Shown: positions 25,974-34,608, counted from the stretch's first letter. The stretch: DNA of 64,000 nt from Desulfovibrio ferrophilus (GCF_003966735.1 NZ_AP017378.1:3537501-3601500); one strand, 5' to 3'. A program made the numbers and translations. The notes: a model not told the origin generated them from the letters alone.

Positions 25974-26720
25974 TCACAGCGGCAATACTTTTTTTAGCAG
26001 CACATAGTCCTGCATATTCTCGCCATCGCGCCCGCACCAACTTCCGTACATGACTTCACTGATATCAAGGCCGCAGCCCGCAAACATTTTGCGCGTGAAT
26101 TCTTCGTCATAGCCCACGCAATCCAGTGGGTCTTCTGTGTTTTCGGTATAAAACAGACCGAATTTTTGGAAGGCTGGTCCCTTGCCTGAGCGTTTTTGCT
26201 GGGCCTGTGAATCTTCATTCAGCAGAAAGAAGGTGATCAGGGCGTGACCACCTGGGCGCATGACACGGGCGATCTCTGAGCTATAGTTGAGCATGTCATC
26301 CGGGAACATGTGTGTGAACACCGACCGCAGCACCACCACATCGAACAGGTCATCCTCAAAGGGGAAGACGTATTCCGAAGCCTTGGTCTGCGCGAAGGGG
26401 TTGTATGTGCTGTTGTGCACGTCGCTGATGCTGAAATGGAAATGCGGATAGTGTGGGGCGATACGCTCATTGCACCACTCAATACCAAAGGGATAGGTGT
26501 CGAACCCGTGATACTCGCCCGGAGGTTCCAGATAGTCCGTCAGGCCTATGGCAACGCGCCCGGCTCCGCAGCCCACGTCCAGAACCTTGTGCTGGGGCTG
26601 CAAATCGAATTTGTCCCTGAAGAATTGGAACATCTCGCGCCCCACGGCCAGAAAGTCGCCGCCACCGAATTGGATATTCAGGTCCTCGGGGGGGACCATG
26701 GTGTGCTTGTCGACGTGCAT
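25974..26720 (-). CDS. Class I SAM-dependent methyltransferase
   Basis: 248 residues from an ATG at 26720 with AAGGAG five bases upstream; the longer open frame to 26912 has no such site. Motif I is KVLDVGCGAGRVAIGLTDYL near residue 45. FDTYPFGIEWC is motif II and FDVVVLRSVFTHMFPDDMLNY the catalytic-loop region. No target can be named. It forms a likely two-gene unit with the methyltransferase downstream. Confidence 0.87.
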   Translation of the reverse strand: MHVDKHTMVPPEDLNIQFGGGDFLAVGREMFQFFRDKFDLQPQHKVLDVGCGAGRVAIGLTDYLEPPGEYHGFDTYPFGIEWCNERIAPHYPHFHFSISDVHNSTYNPFAQTKASEYVFPFEDDLFDVVVLRSVFTHMFPDDMLNYSSEIARVMRPGGHALITFFLLNEDSQAQQKRSGKGPAFQKFGLFYTENTEDPLDCVGYDEEFTRKMFAGCGLDISEVMYGSWCGRDGENMQDYVLLKKVLPL

Positions 26721-26834
26721 TTGCTCTCCTTTCATCTGATGGCAGAAATATCCACCCCGGCGAGAATTAGCAACATCTGTTCCGGCTTGGCGTGCGGATG
26801 CGCGTATGGTTGTCTTTAAGCAAGAAAGGTGGCG

Positions 26835-26878
26835 CAATAAAACGGGCCCCGGCATCTCTGCCGGGGCCCGTTTTATTG
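26835..26878 (-). terminator. Strong bidirectional-type terminator after the hydrogenase operon
   Basis: A perfect 20-bp stem (26835-26854 with 26859-26878) has a four-base loop, a GGGCCCCGGC core, and A-rich and T-rich flanks in the stem. It lies 20 bp after the hydrogenase large-subunit gene. Confidence 0.92.
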
Positions 26879-26898
26879 CAGATTTTTGCCGTAGGCTG

Positions 26899-28296
26899 CT
26901 AGTCGTCCACACGCACGAATTTCACCAGGCGACGCTCTTCACGGGCACTGGTCATGTCCACGAAATGGGTGGAGCAGGAGATGCAGGGGTCGTAGGCCCG
27001 GACCAGCATACTGGTCTTCAGCTCGATGGTGGCCTCGTCTTCGTCCACCAGCGTGGGAACCAGTGCTTCAAAATCTTTCTGGATATTGGCGTGGTTCTGG
27101 TTGGTGGGGATGACACAGTCCGCGTTCAGGATGCGGCCCCGGTCGTCATACTCGTAAGCGTGGAACAGAATGCCGCGTGGGACTTCCACTGCACCTACGC
27201 CCTTGCCTGCCCGCGGGGTGATTTTGGGTTCGGTTTCGGACTTGATGCCCGAGTTGAGCATTTCGTCAATGAGGCGGATGGAATCTTCCACCGAGTGGGC
27301 GCATTCCACCAACTGAGCGAGATTGTTGTAATAAGGATTGTGGCATGGAGCCTTGAGGCCCAGCTTGCGGGCGATGCCCTTGGCAAGAGGAGACAGGCGC
27401 TTGTGATTCAGGTTAAAGCGCGCAAGGGCTCCCACCATCAGCGATTCGCCTTTGTTCTTGGTCCACTTTGCTGTGGACTGTGGCACCATGTATTCGTTGG
27501 TGATGTCTTTGTAGTAGATGGCGGGACGGGCTTGATCCATGGTGGAGCCCACCTCTCCCCAATACATGGCGTATTCGGCCGGGGACACCAGCCCAACGTA
27601 TTCGGTCTCGCGCGTGAAGTTTGGCAGTTTGTCCACCACCGAGGCAAACAGATCCGAGGCCGCTTCCAGCCCAGGGATGGAATCCTCGAGCATCTTCTTC
27701 ATGTCGCGCAGCTCGGCTTCGGTGGGTACCTTGGTGAATCCACCGGGGACCAGGCGCTGCGGGTGGGTGGTGCGGCCTGTGGTGGCGCGGGAGAACTCGT
27801 TGGCCATGCGGTGCAGGCCAATCAGGGTCAATAATTCTTTTTTGTGGGTCTGAGCCAGAGGGATCACGGAACCCACGCCCATCAGATCCGGCAGGGCCAG
27901 ATAGGCCACATGCAGCAGGTGGCTTTGCAGGTTCTCGCCGTGCAGGGCCAGCTTGCGCAAGCGCACGGTCTGGTCCGAGACCATGATGCCCATGGCATCC
28001 TCAGTGGCTTGGATGGAGCACAGCTGATGACCGATGGAGCAGATGCCGCAGATGCGCGAGACGATCTGGTGAATCTGGGTATAACTTTTCCCCAGGATCA
28101 TGGCCTCGAAGAATCGCGGAGCCTCGGGGACTTCCCAGCGGCAGGCCTTGACCTTGTTCTTGGCATCGATCTCCACGACGATATTGCCGTGGCCCTCGAC
28201 TCGCGAGATATGTTTGACTTCGACCCGCTTGCCCATGACTGGTGCTGCCTTGGGGGCGGCCTTCTTGGTCTTGGCGGTGGCTTTTTTGGCGCTCAT
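26899..28296 (-). CDS. hydA: [NiFe] hydrogenase large (alpha) subunit, group 3b type
   Basis: This subunit carries the NiFe active site of a cytoplasmic hydrogenase. The N-terminal ligand motif is RICGICS and the C-terminal one DPCISCSTH. A tail of about 20 residues after the last motif would be removed by a maturation peptidase. The protein begins with a Lys/Ala-rich stretch of about 20 residues (MSAKKATAKTKKAAPKAAP) before the family core VEVKHISRVEGHG. The ATG at 28296 has GAGGAG upstream, so this tail is probably translated. It is last in the order beta-gamma-delta-alpha, as in Pyrococcus sulfhydrogenases. Confidence 0.93.
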   Translation of the reverse strand: MSAKKATAKTKKAAPKAAPVMGKRVEVKHISRVEGHGNIVVEIDAKNKVKACRWEVPEAPRFFEAMILGKSYTQIHQIVSRICGICSIGHQLCSIQATEDAMGIMVSDQTVRLRKLALHGENLQSHLLHVAYLALPDLMGVGSVIPLAQTHKKELLTLIGLHRMANEFSRATTGRTTHPQRLVPGGFTKVPTEAELRDMKKMLEDSIPGLEAASDLFASVVDKLPNFTRETEYVGLVSPAEYAMYWGEVGSTMDQARPAIYYKDITNEYMVPQSTAKWTKNKGESLMVGALARFNLNHKRLSPLAKGIARKLGLKAPCHNPYYNNLAQLVECAHSVEDSIRLIDEMLNSGIKSETEPKITPRAGKGVGAVEVPRGILFHAYEYDDRGRILNADCVIPTNQNHANIQKDFEALVPTLVDEDEATIELKTSMLVRAYDPCISCSTHFVDMTSAREERRLVKFVRVDD

Positions 28297-28315
28297 GCGT
28301 CGACTCCTCGGGGTC

Positions 28316-29062
28316 CTAGAGGGGGGCGTTGGTGTAGCCCAGGTACATGCGCATCAGGTCCTGAACCTGAATGCGTGAGAAACCGGCCTGGTCTTCCATG
28401 ACATAACGGGCAGCATCCAGATTGGCGTCGGGAGCCAGCCCCCGGCAACCCCAGCAATGGGAGCCCTCGGAGACACAGCATGCGCCGCAGCCGCCACGGG
28501 TGATGATGCCCAGGCAGAGCTTGCCCTGCTCATAGCGGCAGATGTTGCCAGCGGCTTTGCATTCCACGCAGACCGGATAATCGGGCAACGTTGGCGGCTT
28601 GCCAAGCAACAGCTCTTTGGTCACGCGCAGGAATTCCTTGCCATCGATGGGACAACCGGGAATTTCGGCATCCACATGCACAACGGCCTTGGCCGGGCGT
28701 GCAGCGTATGTCGGATAGGCACGGGCCATGTCGCCATAGACGATTTCGCGCACTTCCATGTCGTCCATGAAATTCTTCATGCAGTTCACGCCGCCGATGG
28801 CCGCGCAGGCGCCCAGAGCGATGACCAGTTTTGCCTTGGAGCGAATCTCCTTCAGGCGCACTTCATCTTCGGGGCGGGTGATGGAGCCTTCCACGAAAGC
28901 AATGTCGTAGTCGTCGGAGGCCTCGGTCATGACTTCACGGAAGTTGACCAGTTCCACGTGCTCAAGCAGGTCGAGCAGTTTTTCCTCCAGGTTTGCCACC
29001 TGAAGCTGGTCGCCTTCACAGCCGGCGAAGTCGAAAAAGGCAATTTTCGGTTTGGGGGCCAT
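28316..29062 (-). CDS. hydD: [NiFe] hydrogenase small (delta) subunit
   Basis: 248 residues homologous to the 20-kDa subunit of complex I. FDFAGCEGDQLQ at the N-terminus gives the proximal-cluster cysteine, with ALGACAAIGG and EIPGCPIDG the others. The C-terminal CVECK, CRYEQGKLCLG, CGACC and CWGCRG supply further Fe-S clusters that lead electrons to the flavin subunit. I start at MAPKPKIAFF (29062) because GGGAGGAACA directly precedes it. It ends 19 bp before hydA. Confidence 0.93.
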   Translation of the reverse strand: MAPKPKIAFFDFAGCEGDQLQVANLEEKLLDLLEHVELVNFREVMTEASDDYDIAFVEGSITRPEDEVRLKEIRSKAKLVIALGACAAIGGVNCMKNFMDDMEVREIVYGDMARAYPTYAARPAKAVVHVDAEIPGCPIDGKEFLRVTKELLLGKPPTLPDYPVCVECKAAGNICRYEQGKLCLGIITRGGCGACCVSEGSHCWGCRGLAPDANLDAARYVMEDQAGFSRIQVQDLMRMYLGYTNAPL

Positions 29063-29077
29063 TGTTCCTCCCATGCC

Positions 29078-29917
29078 CTAGAGGGCTTCCTTGAGCAGGT
29101 CGATGTCCGTGTAGCGGAACACCGGCCCGTCAACACAGGCGCTGATGCCGTTGATTTGGCAGTGGCCGCATTTGCCTAGGCCGCATTTCATCTTGCGTTC
29201 CAGGGAAACATAGATTCTGTCCGGCGAGATGCACTGGTCGCTGACGCAACTGCCAATGACGAATTTGTACATGATAGGCGGGCCAACCATGGCCACGTAG
29301 GTGTTTTCCACATCCAGCTCCACCTTGGGCAGTAGCGTGGTGATGACGCCCACATTGCCCGTCCAGGAGTCGTTGGAACAGTCCACGGTCTCCAGAACCT
29401 CCACATCGTTTCGTCCGGCGAGATCTTCAATTTCGTTGATGAAGATGCGTTCTTCGGGCGAGCGACAGCCGATCATGACAATGATCCTTCCGAATTCATC
29501 GCGGTGGCGGAGTTGGTAGCGCAGCAGGCTGCGCAAGGGGATGTATCCCAATCCTCCGGCCACGAAGATGGTGTCCTTGCCCACGAATTCCTGCACCGGG
29601 AAGGACGAGCCGAACGGCCCCCGAATGCCGACCTTGTCACCGGCTTCCAGATTGTGCAGGGCGGTGGTCACCGCACCGATCTTGCGGACGGCGATCTCAA
29701 AGGAGTTGCTGCCAGCCTTGGGCCGTGAGCTGATGGAGAACGGTGCCTCGCCCACGCCGTATACCGAGACTTGGATGAACTGGCCGGGCTTGTGGGCCAG
29801 AGGGCGTCCATTGTCCTGGTTGAATTCGAACAGGGTCACGTAGTCGGACAGGGTTTCCTTGCGAACCAGGGTCGCGGCGCGAGGCGCGTAAGGTGTAAAC
29901 TCTTTCAGTGGGGTCAT
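29078..29917 (-). CDS. hydG: Hydrogenase FAD/NAD(P)-binding (gamma) subunit
   Basis: 279 residues of the ferredoxin-reductase type. An FAD domain (GQFIQVSVYGVGEAPFSISSRP) is followed by a nucleotide-binding domain (IFVAGGLGYIPLRSLL) and a C-terminal [2Fe-2S]-type cysteine set (MKCGLGKCGHCQINGISAC). It passes electrons between the Fe-S chain and NAD(P)H. The ATG at 29917 overlaps the stop of the beta-subunit gene (ATGA); the longer frame lies inside that gene and is rejected. Confidence 0.93.
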   Translation of the reverse strand: MTPLKEFTPYAPRAATLVRKETLSDYVTLFEFNQDNGRPLAHKPGQFIQVSVYGVGEAPFSISSRPKAGSNSFEIAVRKIGAVTTALHNLEAGDKVGIRGPFGSSFPVQEFVGKDTIFVAGGLGYIPLRSLLRYQLRHRDEFGRIIVMIGCRSPEERIFINEIEDLAGRNDVEVLETVDCSNDSWTGNVGVITTLLPKVELDVENTYVAMVGPPIMYKFVIGSCVSDQCISPDRIYVSLERKMKCGLGKCGHCQINGISACVDGPVFRYTDIDLLKEAL

Positions 29918-30954
29918 CGGGCGGCCTCCTCCGACAGCTGATTGTATACGGCCAGAGGGTTGGCAATACGTGCGGTGCAGGCCTTGATGCAACGACCGCA
30001 ACCTACGCATCCCAACTCTCCGATGAGGTCGTAGATGTATTTGCCTTTGCGGAAATAACGATGGCGATAGCGCTCTGCGGCACGGGAACGGAAGTTGTGC
30101 CCGCCTGCGACCAAGGCGAAGGACGGCAGCATGCAGGCGTCCCATTCACGCCAGCGGCGACCCGTTTTCAACGATTCGTCCACTTCTTCCTTGATATCGA
30201 AACAGTAGCAGGTGGGGCAGACCAGGTTGCATGACCCACAGGCCAGGCACATGGTGGAGCGTTCGCGCCAGATGGGGCTGTTCCAGGACTTGGACAGAAT
30301 CTTGGGAAGCTCTTCCCAGGGGACATTCAGACTGGATAGATCGCTCGATTCACGGATCTTTTCGCGTTGGCGTCTGGCCGCGTCGTGTTGCGGTGCTGAA
30401 GCGCTGGGCAACTCGCCTCCGGCCATGAGCAGGTCCTCTCCTGTCTTGGACCCGACCTCCACGAAGAATGTCGCGGGGCCAATGCGTGTCCAGAACAGAT
30501 CGAAACCGATGTCGGACCGCCCGCCGCCCATGCTTGGCCAGAAGGAATTCTCAGCAACGCGCATGGGTTCCATGGCGAAGATGACGGTGTTTTCACGGCG
30601 ATTCAAATAGTTGCGATCAGGGCTGCCGGCTTCCATCAACTGATCCATCTGGGCGATGGCATTCAAGTCATATGGATGCACCCCGAAGAGCAGTTGCCTG
30701 GGGGCTTCGAAGACCCCTTTGGCGGAATAGTCCGTCAGATCGAAGGTGATCAGTTCTTCCCGGGGGGGGAGCAGGTATCGCTTGAGTGGATTGACGGTGA
30801 CGTCATAATCCCAGGCGATGACGGTATTTTCGCTCCAGGGGCTGAAGTCATACAGCCCGTTGCCAGTGTCCACGGGAACGTGAACGCCGTAACGCCGTGC
30901 CCAGAGCTTGAGCAGGCCGGGGAGTTGCTCTTGATAAACGATGTAGGCAGCCAT
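29914..30954 (-). CDS. hydB: Hydrogenase Fe-S (beta) subunit
   Basis: 346 residues. The N-terminal part resembles the sulfhydrogenase beta subunit (LLFGVHPYDLNAIAQMD). The C-terminal part holds two [4Fe-4S] sets, CLACGSCNLVCPTCYC and CVGCGRCIKACTARIANP. It is the first gene of the operon, with GGAGG before the ATG. Together with hydG, hydD and hydA it forms a complete group 3b-like enzyme that couples H2 to NAD(P). Confidence 0.92.
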   Translation of the reverse strand: MAAYIVYQEQLPGLLKLWARRYGVHVPVDTGNGLYDFSPWSENTVIAWDYDVTVNPLKRYLLPPREELITFDLTDYSAKGVFEAPRQLLFGVHPYDLNAIAQMDQLMEAGSPDRNYLNRRENTVIFAMEPMRVAENSFWPSMGGGRSDIGFDLFWTRIGPATFFVEVGSKTGEDLLMAGGELPSASAPQHDAARRQREKIRESSDLSSLNVPWEELPKILSKSWNSPIWRERSTMCLACGSCNLVCPTCYCFDIKEEVDESLKTGRRWREWDACMLPSFALVAGGHNFRSRAAERYRHRYFRKGKYIYDLIGELGCVGCGRCIKACTARIANPLAVYNQLSEEAAR

Positions 30955-31299
30955 GTGTCCTCCACTGGGTCCTTTGCGGTCGGGGCAAAAATCCCGGGCA
31001 CCCTGTTTTTGGGGGCGGGTTGGGGCCGCAAAAGGAAAAACGCTTGGAACATCAAGAAGATGCTGTGTGGCAAGACGCCTGGAAACAAGCGTCTGAGCAC
31101 AGGGCCTATAATAGATGATTCATTTATGCAAGCAGGGCCGAAGCGCAGTAGGATACGACTTTATAGACTTTTTTGCCGTATTTGTAACCTTGGCGTGGTG
31201 GTTTTTTGCGGAAATGTAAGTTTGTGCGGCTTGATTTAGCTCAAATCGTAAAATTTAGAGTTTTTTAATGGTGGGCGGCACCGCCCGGGGCGCGACTGA
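30955..31299. other. Upstream region of the hydrogenase operon
   Basis: About 345 bp between hydB and the small gene at 31300, and AT-rich towards 31200. It should carry the hydrogenase promoter on the minus strand. A possible FNR/CRP-type site is listed separately. No gene is supported. Confidence 0.55.
31231..31244. promoter_or_regulatory. Possible FNR/CRP-family site
   Basis: TTGATTTAGCTCAA fits the FNR consensus TTGAT-N4-ATCAA at nine of ten positions. It lies about 280 bp upstream of hydB, which is far for direct activation. Low certainty. Confidence 0.3.
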
Positions 31300-31539
31300 T
31301 TAGCCGCTGAATGCCCCGGAACGGCGCAGGCGGTTCAGTTCGGTGCGCACGGCGTTGGTGCGCTTGCTGCTTCCGAGCTTGGACAGCTCCGCAGCACCGA
31401 TCTGGCCGCTGGTGGTCAGCTTGAGGCGGCGCATGAGTTTGCGACGGATCGTGACCTGTTTGCCCTGAAAGACTGCATTGGCGGGTTCTTCCCATGAGCA
31501 GACCAAATGGTTGTGGTCTTTGCGTAATTCAATGGTCAT
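31300..31539 (-). CDS. Small basic hypothetical protein
   Basis: 79 residues starting MTIELRKDHNHLVCSWEEP, with GGAGG eight bases before the ATG. It is rich in Lys and Arg (IRRKLMRRLKL, SSKRTNAVRTELNRLRRSG), which could suit nucleic-acid binding. No family is recognised. It stands alone upstream of the hydrogenase promoter region, on the same strand. Confidence 0.75.
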   Translation of the reverse strand: MTIELRKDHNHLVCSWEEPANAVFQGKQVTIRRKLMRRLKLTTSGQIGAAELSKLGSSKRTNAVRTELNRLRRSGAFSG

Positions 31540-31729
31540 GTGGACTCCTCCTTGTTTTTCTTCCTGCCCGTGGTGGTTCTGGATATTTCCTGAAGGCCAC
31601 CGCAGGGGATGCCCATTGACAGCAAGCCCCGTGCCAGAAATTTTTTTGGTTCACGATTTGATGTGATGCTTGAATATGAAGCGGTCATGGGGATCTCCTG
31701 GGTATGGTATAATAGTAGGAATTAACTTG

Positions 31730-32416
31730 CTATTCCTGAATGCTCGAGTTGTGCATTCCTGTGATCCAGGCGTTGATTTCACTGTCGCACTGGGTGAAGG
31801 CTTCAACGACTCGAGGGTCGTATCGCTGTCCGGAATACCGGACTATGTCTGCTGCAGCGGCCTCGAAATCCATAGCGGGCTTGTATGTCCGAGGTTGCAG
31901 CATCGCGGAGAGGCTGTCCGCTACTGCAATAATGCGTGCTCCGTCAGGAATATTGCGACCGCGAAGCCCGTGAGGGTAGCCTGTACCATCATAGCTCTCG
32001 TGGTGATGCAGAATGATGTCGGCTATTCCTCCGGGGTGCCCCAGGGCTTTGACCGGACGCACGATTTGCGCCCCGATCTCCGGGTGGCGTTTGATGATTC
32101 CCCATTCCCGAGTTGTCAGTGTACCTGGTTTGCGCAGGATATCGTCCGGGATGCCTATCTTGCCAATATCGTGCAGGTGGCCTGCGATATGAATGGTTTC
32201 GGCCTTGCGTGGGCTATAGCCCATGCGCAGAGCAAGAATCTGGCTGATAACGGCAACTTCCTCGGAATGTTCACAGGTGCAGGGGTCCTTGGCATCCACA
32301 GCCATTCCCAGCGATTCGGCCAGTTGATGAAGACTGATGGAGAGCGTGGTGCATTCGATGTCTGACGACTGGGGGCATTGCAGAAAGGGCTTGGTATTGG
32401 GCAGTGGTGTGAGCAT
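31730..32416 (-). CDS. HD-GYP domain protein, probable cyclic-di-GMP phosphodiesterase
   Basis: 228 residues, essentially a stand-alone HD-GYP domain. The HD motif is GHLHDIGKIGIPD, and the GYP motif HHHESYDGTGYPHGL is intact, so hydrolysis of cyclic-di-GMP is plausible. No receiver or membrane segment is attached. I start at MLTPLPNTKP (32416), since AAGGA lies seven bases upstream; the frame is open 16 codons further. A promoter with a Fur box in its spacer lies about 55 bp upstream, so iron is expected to repress it. Confidence 0.9.
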   Translation of the reverse strand: MLTPLPNTKPFLQCPQSSDIECTTLSISLHQLAESLGMAVDAKDPCTCEHSEEVAVISQILALRMGYSPRKAETIHIAGHLHDIGKIGIPDDILRKPGTLTTREWGIIKRHPEIGAQIVRPVKALGHPGGIADIILHHHESYDGTGYPHGLRGRNIPDGARIIAVADSLSAMLQPRTYKPAMDFEAAAADIVRYSGQRYDPRVVEAFTQCDSEINAWITGMHNSSIQE

Positions 32417-32469
32417 GCATGGGTCCTTTTTGTGTCCGGTTCGCCGGACTGGTGGATGTGGCAAAACAG

Positions 32470-32498
32470 TGTCTATTGAAAATGATTTTCAAAGTCAA
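32470..32498 (-). promoter_or_regulatory. Fur box inside a sigma70 promoter for the HD-GYP gene
   Basis: The palindrome TTGAAAATGATTTTCAA (32476-32492) contains the 7-1-7 Fur-type core TGAAAAT-G-ATTTTCA. On the minus strand it is flanked by TTGACT (-35, plus 32493-32498) and TAGACA (-10, plus 32470-32475) with a spacer of exactly 17 bases, so Fur would block polymerase. The palindrome is symmetric, so an effect on the divergent gene is possible. Confidence 0.72.
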
Positions 32499-32676
32499 TA
32501 CCAGCCTCGATTAAAGTTGGGAGAGTACTCGGGAGAGGCTAGAGGAGAACTGGAATGTGCTGTTAATATGTTAGTACAATGGTCAAGTATAATTCACTCT
32601 TTTTCTTTGACGCAGGAGGTGGAGATGGTAGGTTTTACTCAAAAGGACTGTGCGACGGTTTCTCAATGGAGGAACG

Positions 32677-33552
32677 ATGGAAAAACAATTGCTGGTCACC
32701 GTGAGTGAAGAAGGCTGTGCTCTGAAAGGGATTCATTTCATTCATGATTTTTTTGAGCATCAGGGTGCTTTGGGGTTGACCTTGTTCTATACGGCGCCCA
32801 AGCCAAGGGCCGTCTGGGTAGAGGAGGAATTCTTCGAAGCCATGGATGAATATGATCGCACAATCCGCCAAGGCAAGCAGGTGGGGCGTGAATCATTGAG
32901 TGCTGCTCGGAAGTTGTTGGCGGAATATGAATTTCCAGAGGGGCAGGTGAATACCAAGCTGCATCTGCGAGAGGTCTCCACGGCCAAGGATATTTTGAGT
33001 GAGGGCGAAAGAGGGGGGTACGACGCCATTGTTTTGGGGCAACGGGGGGCTCGTCGGTTTCAGGAAATGATGGATGAAAGCGTCACCGAGCAGGTGGTGG
33101 AAAGGCAGTTGGGTGCTCCCTTGTGGATTTGTCGCGAGCCTGAGCAGGGGCGGCGCAATGTTCTGCTCTGTCTTGACGGGTCCGATGCGGCATTCAGGGT
33201 TGCCGAACATGTAGGGTGCATATTGGCCAATGAGCCTCGGCATAATGTCTGCTTGATGCATGTGGCGGAGAGTGGCTTGTTTGCCGCTGATTCAACGCCA
33301 TCAATCTATGCACGGGCCAGAAAGGCTTTGCAGGAGAATGGAGTGGATGAAGCCCGGATCAGCGAAGTCCCGGCTGTGTCGGGCGCCGTTTCTGCAGCAA
33401 TCATCGCCGAGGCCCGTTCCGGGAATTACGCCGTGGTGGCCACGGGCAGCATGGAGCGCAAGCGGAGCAGGTTGCGCCGGGCGATATTTGGTTCGGTGGT
33501 GCGTGATCTCATGAAGCTGCTGACCGGGGCTGTGCTCTGGGTGAGTGCCTAG
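32677..33552 (+). CDS. Tandem universal stress protein (UspA domains)
   Basis: 291 residues containing two UspA-like folds: one ending in YDAIVLGQRGARRF through LGAPLWICREP, the second starting RNVLLCLDGSDAAFRVAEHV and ending NYAVVATGSMERK with GAVLWVSA. The second has a partial ATP-binding pattern (GSMERKRSRLRRAIFGSV). Such proteins accumulate under starvation or oxidative stress and bind ATP in the cytoplasm. GGAGG lies four bases upstream of the ATG at 32677. It is divergent from the HD-GYP gene. Confidence 0.88.
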   Translation: MEKQLLVTVSEEGCALKGIHFIHDFFEHQGALGLTLFYTAPKPRAVWVEEEFFEAMDEYDRTIRQGKQVGRESLSAARKLLAEYEFPEGQVNTKLHLREVSTAKDILSEGERGGYDAIVLGQRGARRFQEMMDESVTEQVVERQLGAPLWICREPEQGRRNVLLCLDGSDAAFRVAEHVGCILANEPRHNVCLMHVAESGLFAADSTPSIYARARKALQENGVDEARISEVPAVSGAVSAAIIAEARSGNYAVVATGSMERKRSRLRRAIFGSVVRDLMKLLTGAVLWVSA

Positions 33553-33635
33553 ATTGAAGCCAAGGTCATGGACAAACCGGGTTCCGAGCCTCATACTTCC
33601 TTGGCTGCATGACAACTGCCAAGGAGAATCGCCAG

Positions 33636-34397
33636 ATGGCATCTGTGTATTTTATTGGGGCCGGACCCGGAGATCCTGAACTGATTACGGTCAAAGGGCG
33701 CAGGCTTATTTGTGAAGCTGATCTTGTGTTGTATGCGGGGTCATTGGTTCCATCAGAGGTGGTTGCCTGCGCACGGGAAGATGCCCGGGTGGAAGATTCA
33801 TCGTCCCTGACGCTGGACCAGACGCATGCCCTGTTGGCCGAGGCCGTGGAAAGGGGCGGGATGGTGGCGCGTGTGCATACCGGTGATCCCTCTCTGTATG
33901 GGGCCGTGCAGGAGCAGGCGAGACTTCTGGATCGGGATGGCATCTCTTGGGAGATTGTCCCAGGTGTCACGGCGGCCTTTGCTGCTGCGGCGATGGCTGG
34001 CGAATCGTTTACGGTGCCGGAACGCGTTCAGTCTCTGGTGGTGACGCGGGCCCCGGGGCGAACCGCCGTCCCTGATGGCGAAGAACTGGCAGCGTTTGCG
34101 GCACATGGGTGTTCCATGGCCATTTATCTGTCGACATCCCTGGCTCAGTCTGTTCAGGCCCAGTTGCTTGAGGGTGGTCTGACGGGTGACACACCCGTGG
34201 TGGTTGTGCACCGCGCCGGCTGGCCGGACGGTGAAGTGTTGAGGACCACGCTGGAGAAATTGTCTCAGGACGTCGAGTACAAGCAATGGACCCGCCAGGC
34301 GGTATTTCTTGTGCTCCCGGGGAAGGCTGAAAAAGCTCCGGTTTCGCGACTGTATGACCCCTCCTTTGCCCATGGCTGGCGCGACTCCAGCGACTGA
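33636..34397 (+). CDS. cobM: Precorrin-4 / cobalt-precorrin-4 C11-methyltransferase
   Basis: 253 residues of the tetrapyrrole methylase family, acting in B12 synthesis (CobM/CbiF). VYFIGAGPGDPELITVKGRRLI is the N-terminal signature, and VHTGDPSLYGAVQEQ and YEIVPGVTA-like WEIVPGVTAAFAAAA bind SAM and substrate. I start at MASVYFIGAG (33636), nine bases after AAGGAG; the open frame runs nine codons further. It is isolated from other cob genes in this window. Anaerobes use the early-cobalt route, for which the substrate would be cobalt-precorrin-4. Confidence 0.93.
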   Translation: MASVYFIGAGPGDPELITVKGRRLICEADLVLYAGSLVPSEVVACAREDARVEDSSSLTLDQTHALLAEAVERGGMVARVHTGDPSLYGAVQEQARLLDRDGISWEIVPGVTAAFAAAAMAGESFTVPERVQSLVVTRAPGRTAVPDGEELAAFAAHGCSMAIYLSTSLAQSVQAQLLEGGLTGDTPVVVVHRAGWPDGEVLRTTLEKLSQDVEYKQWTRQAVFLVLPGKAEKAPVSRLYDPSFAHGWRDSSD

Positions 34398-34440
34398 TTG
34401 TTCTTCTGGGAACTGGGTAATTCTACGTTCCTTTTGTCGA

Positions 34441-34456
34441 GTCTGAATTTTCGGAC
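34441..34456. promoter_or_regulatory. Activator site, GTCYG-N6-CRGAC copy upstream of the kinase gene
   Basis: GTCTGAATTTTCGGAC. The same inverted repeat lies at nearly the same distance (100-102 bp, start to start) upstream of the sigma54-like promoters of por and the lactate permease. It is a candidate binding site of the NtrC-type regulator encoded at 37295. Confidence 0.65.
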
Positions 34457-34540
34457 AAAATCCTTTGCAATTTGTCTTTGGGACCTTACTCTGGTGGTGC
34501 GGAACCCGCACCCTGCGGGAATTCTGTGCCCAAGAGGCAC

Positions 34541-34556
34541 TGGAACGTTTTTTGTA
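34541..34556 (+). promoter_or_regulatory. Sigma54-like promoter of the kinase-regulator operon
   Basis: TGGAACGTTTTTTGTA fits GG-N10-GT (consensus GG-N10-GC). It is about 50 bp upstream of the start at 34609 and 100 bp after the activator site. Confidence 0.5.
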
Positions 34557-34608
34557 CAATGGGCGAACACAGGCCGGCGCGTCGGAAGCGGGGCCATTGG
34601 AGTAAACA

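Noticed and set aside
31231-31244. Firm assignment of FNR control to the hydrogenase operon
   Set aside because: The site is too far from the start codon and single; it is kept only as a low-confidence feature.
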